Part shown: in pieces, positions 4,846 through 5,634 of the stretch | Position numbering within the stretch: position 1 is the stretch's first letter | Layout of the letters: each line of letters starts with the position of its first letter | Source: Hyphomicrobiales bacterium | GTDB lineage: Bacteria; Pseudomonadota; Alphaproteobacteria; Rhizobiales; Beijerinckiaceae | Direction of reading: 5' to 3' | NCBI GenBank assembly: GCA_003164825.1 | Contig: PLUH01000083.1 | Location: 1 to 5,634, forward strand | Length of the DNA stretch: 5,634 nt | The notes under the pieces: model-generated | The model's input: the letters and a program-made list of their open reading frames with translations, nothing else | Databases searched by the model: none | Told to the model about the DNA's origin: nothing | Made by a program: the position numbers and the translations under genes

Positions 4846-5634
4846 TCAACTCGCAGCGCGCTGCAGATTTGCTTCGAACACTTCAAGCAAGGATCGTCTC
4901 GCCTCCGGGCTGGACGCTCGTGAATTTTGGTTGAACGTTTGCCCGTGCTCGGACATGAAATCGACGAGGAAGAGGGCCACGTAAAGCCGGAAGACCTTGT
5001 CATTCCTGAAGTTCGCGATTTTCATCCACGCGTCCGCGTAGTCCGGCGGACCGCCGGCCGCCGTCAGCGAAGCAAGAGTCAGGGCGACGACATACCGGGG
5101 GTCGCCGAAACATAAATCATCCACGTCGACGATGCCGGAGAAAGCGCCCTCCCGCGTGACCATGACATTCTTGGTCGTCGTGTCGTGGAGGAACGGGATT
5201 GGGGGCTACGAGTCGAGTTCGCCTCGCGCTTTCGTGACCAGTTCCGACACCGCGTCGACCGGCCAAGGGTCGAAGAGGCCTGCCGCCAGGATCCTCGTCC
5301 GCGACCTGGCGACATTGTCTTCGAGAACTTCGGACCACATCTCGTGCGGCGCGTCTGTCGGCGCCACGCCATACCCGTATCGTCCGCCAGACGCCGCGCC
5401 GGCCGTAATCCTCTGTGCTTGCGCGACAGCGGTCGCAATGGCGACCAGCCTCTGGGCGGGCAACGTCTTCACGACGTTCCCGAGATCGGCGCCCGGCAGG
5501 CGTTCCATGACGAGATGCGGAAACGGGGGAGCGAGCTTCTCCGAAATGATCTGCGGCAGAGGAACGCCAAGCGGGCGCAACATGCGCGAGAGCTGGGCGC
5601 CGCCAATCATGGCGGCGCGACCGTGCTCGGCGGC
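4846..5634 (-). pseudogene. APH-family phosphotransferase, interrupted by an in-frame TAG; start beyond window
   Basis: The frame is open from the right edge to 5209, meets TAG at 5208-5206, and continues in the same frame to TGA at 4846. Before the stop: LVMERLPGADL (hinge and start of the C-lobe) and a helical segment ending ARGELDS. After the stop: PPIPFLHDTTTKNVMV, the catalytic loop with Asp at 5182-5184 and Asn at 5167-5169 in the family's D-x4-N spacing, then GIVDVDDLCFGDP, the metal-binding Asp loop (first Asp at 5125-5127). Members fold like protein kinases and phosphorylate small molecules such as aminoglycosides, choline or homoserine; the substrate here is unknown and resistance should not be assumed. 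Both halves fit one domain without frameshift, so one nonsense change (for example from TAC, TCG or CAG) explains the break. A product starting at ATG 5163 would lack the catalytic Asp. Sequencing error and readthrough are alternatives. Roughly 50-60 N-terminal residues probably lie outside. Confidence 0.82.

Noticed and set aside
4355..4849. Cupin reading from TTG at 4849
   Set aside because: ATG 4768 has an excellent ribosome binding site at ideal spacing; the added N-terminus is not part of the fold.
3771..5003. Minus-strand open frame of 410 codons spanning the YkgJ-type, cupin and APH genes
   Set aside because: It is an Arg-rich shadow in another frame across three genes with recognisable motifs and two spacers.
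4846..5163. Independent 105-residue gene starting at ATG 5163
   Set aside because: Its frame and motifs continue directly from the upstream APH fragment, including the catalytic loop just before this ATG, so it is the 3' part of one interrupted gene.

Overview
The window is GC-rich, with GC-biased third codon positions and long open antisense shadow frames. Its protein families point to an alphaproteobacterium, probably of the Hyphomicrobiales/Rhizobiales: a small secreted SH3 protein with a CxxGWC core, a CobW-type GTPase followed by a WD40 protein, and an APH-type protein with a PFLHDTTTKNV loop. The genus cannot be fixed from the sequence alone. All seven genes lie on the minus strand, so transcription runs from high to low coordinates. 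No tRNA, rRNA, CRISPR array, transposase or integrase was seen.

In transcription order: (1) 5634-4846, an aminoglycoside-phosphotransferase-fold (APH) gene that enters from the right edge and is broken by an in-frame TAG six codons before its catalytic His-Asp; (2) 4768-4355, a small single-domain cupin with all four metal ligands and a strong ribosome binding site; (3) 4234-3710, a cysteine-cluster protein of the YkgJ (CxxCxxCC) type; (4) 3709-3257, a 453-base gap holding a degenerate five-copy AACAGG repeat array and a more AT-rich stretch that probably carries the next promoter; (5) 3256-2873, a secreted bacterial SH3 protein; (6) 2793-1756, a COG0523/CobW-family metallochaperone GTPase with a 12-histidine loop; (7) 1739-738, a WD40 beta-propeller 16 bases after the GTPase; (8) 663-1, the N-terminal 221 residues of an FGGY-family pentulose kinase (D-ribulokinase-like), running off the left edge.

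The clearest functional unit is the GTPase plus WD40 pair, which is probably co-transcribed and concerned with zinc or another transition metal. The SH3 gene upstream may share its transcript. The kinase follows the WD40 gene after a 74-base spacer with two inverted repeats, so it may be separately expressed. The YkgJ-type and cupin proteins also bind metal, but nothing ties them to the GTPase beyond proximity. The items most worth a second look are the AACAGG array at 3461-3545, the nonsense codon in the APH gene at 5206-5208, and the cluster of three inverted repeats at 4261-4332. I found no convincing evidence of a wholly new multi-gene system.
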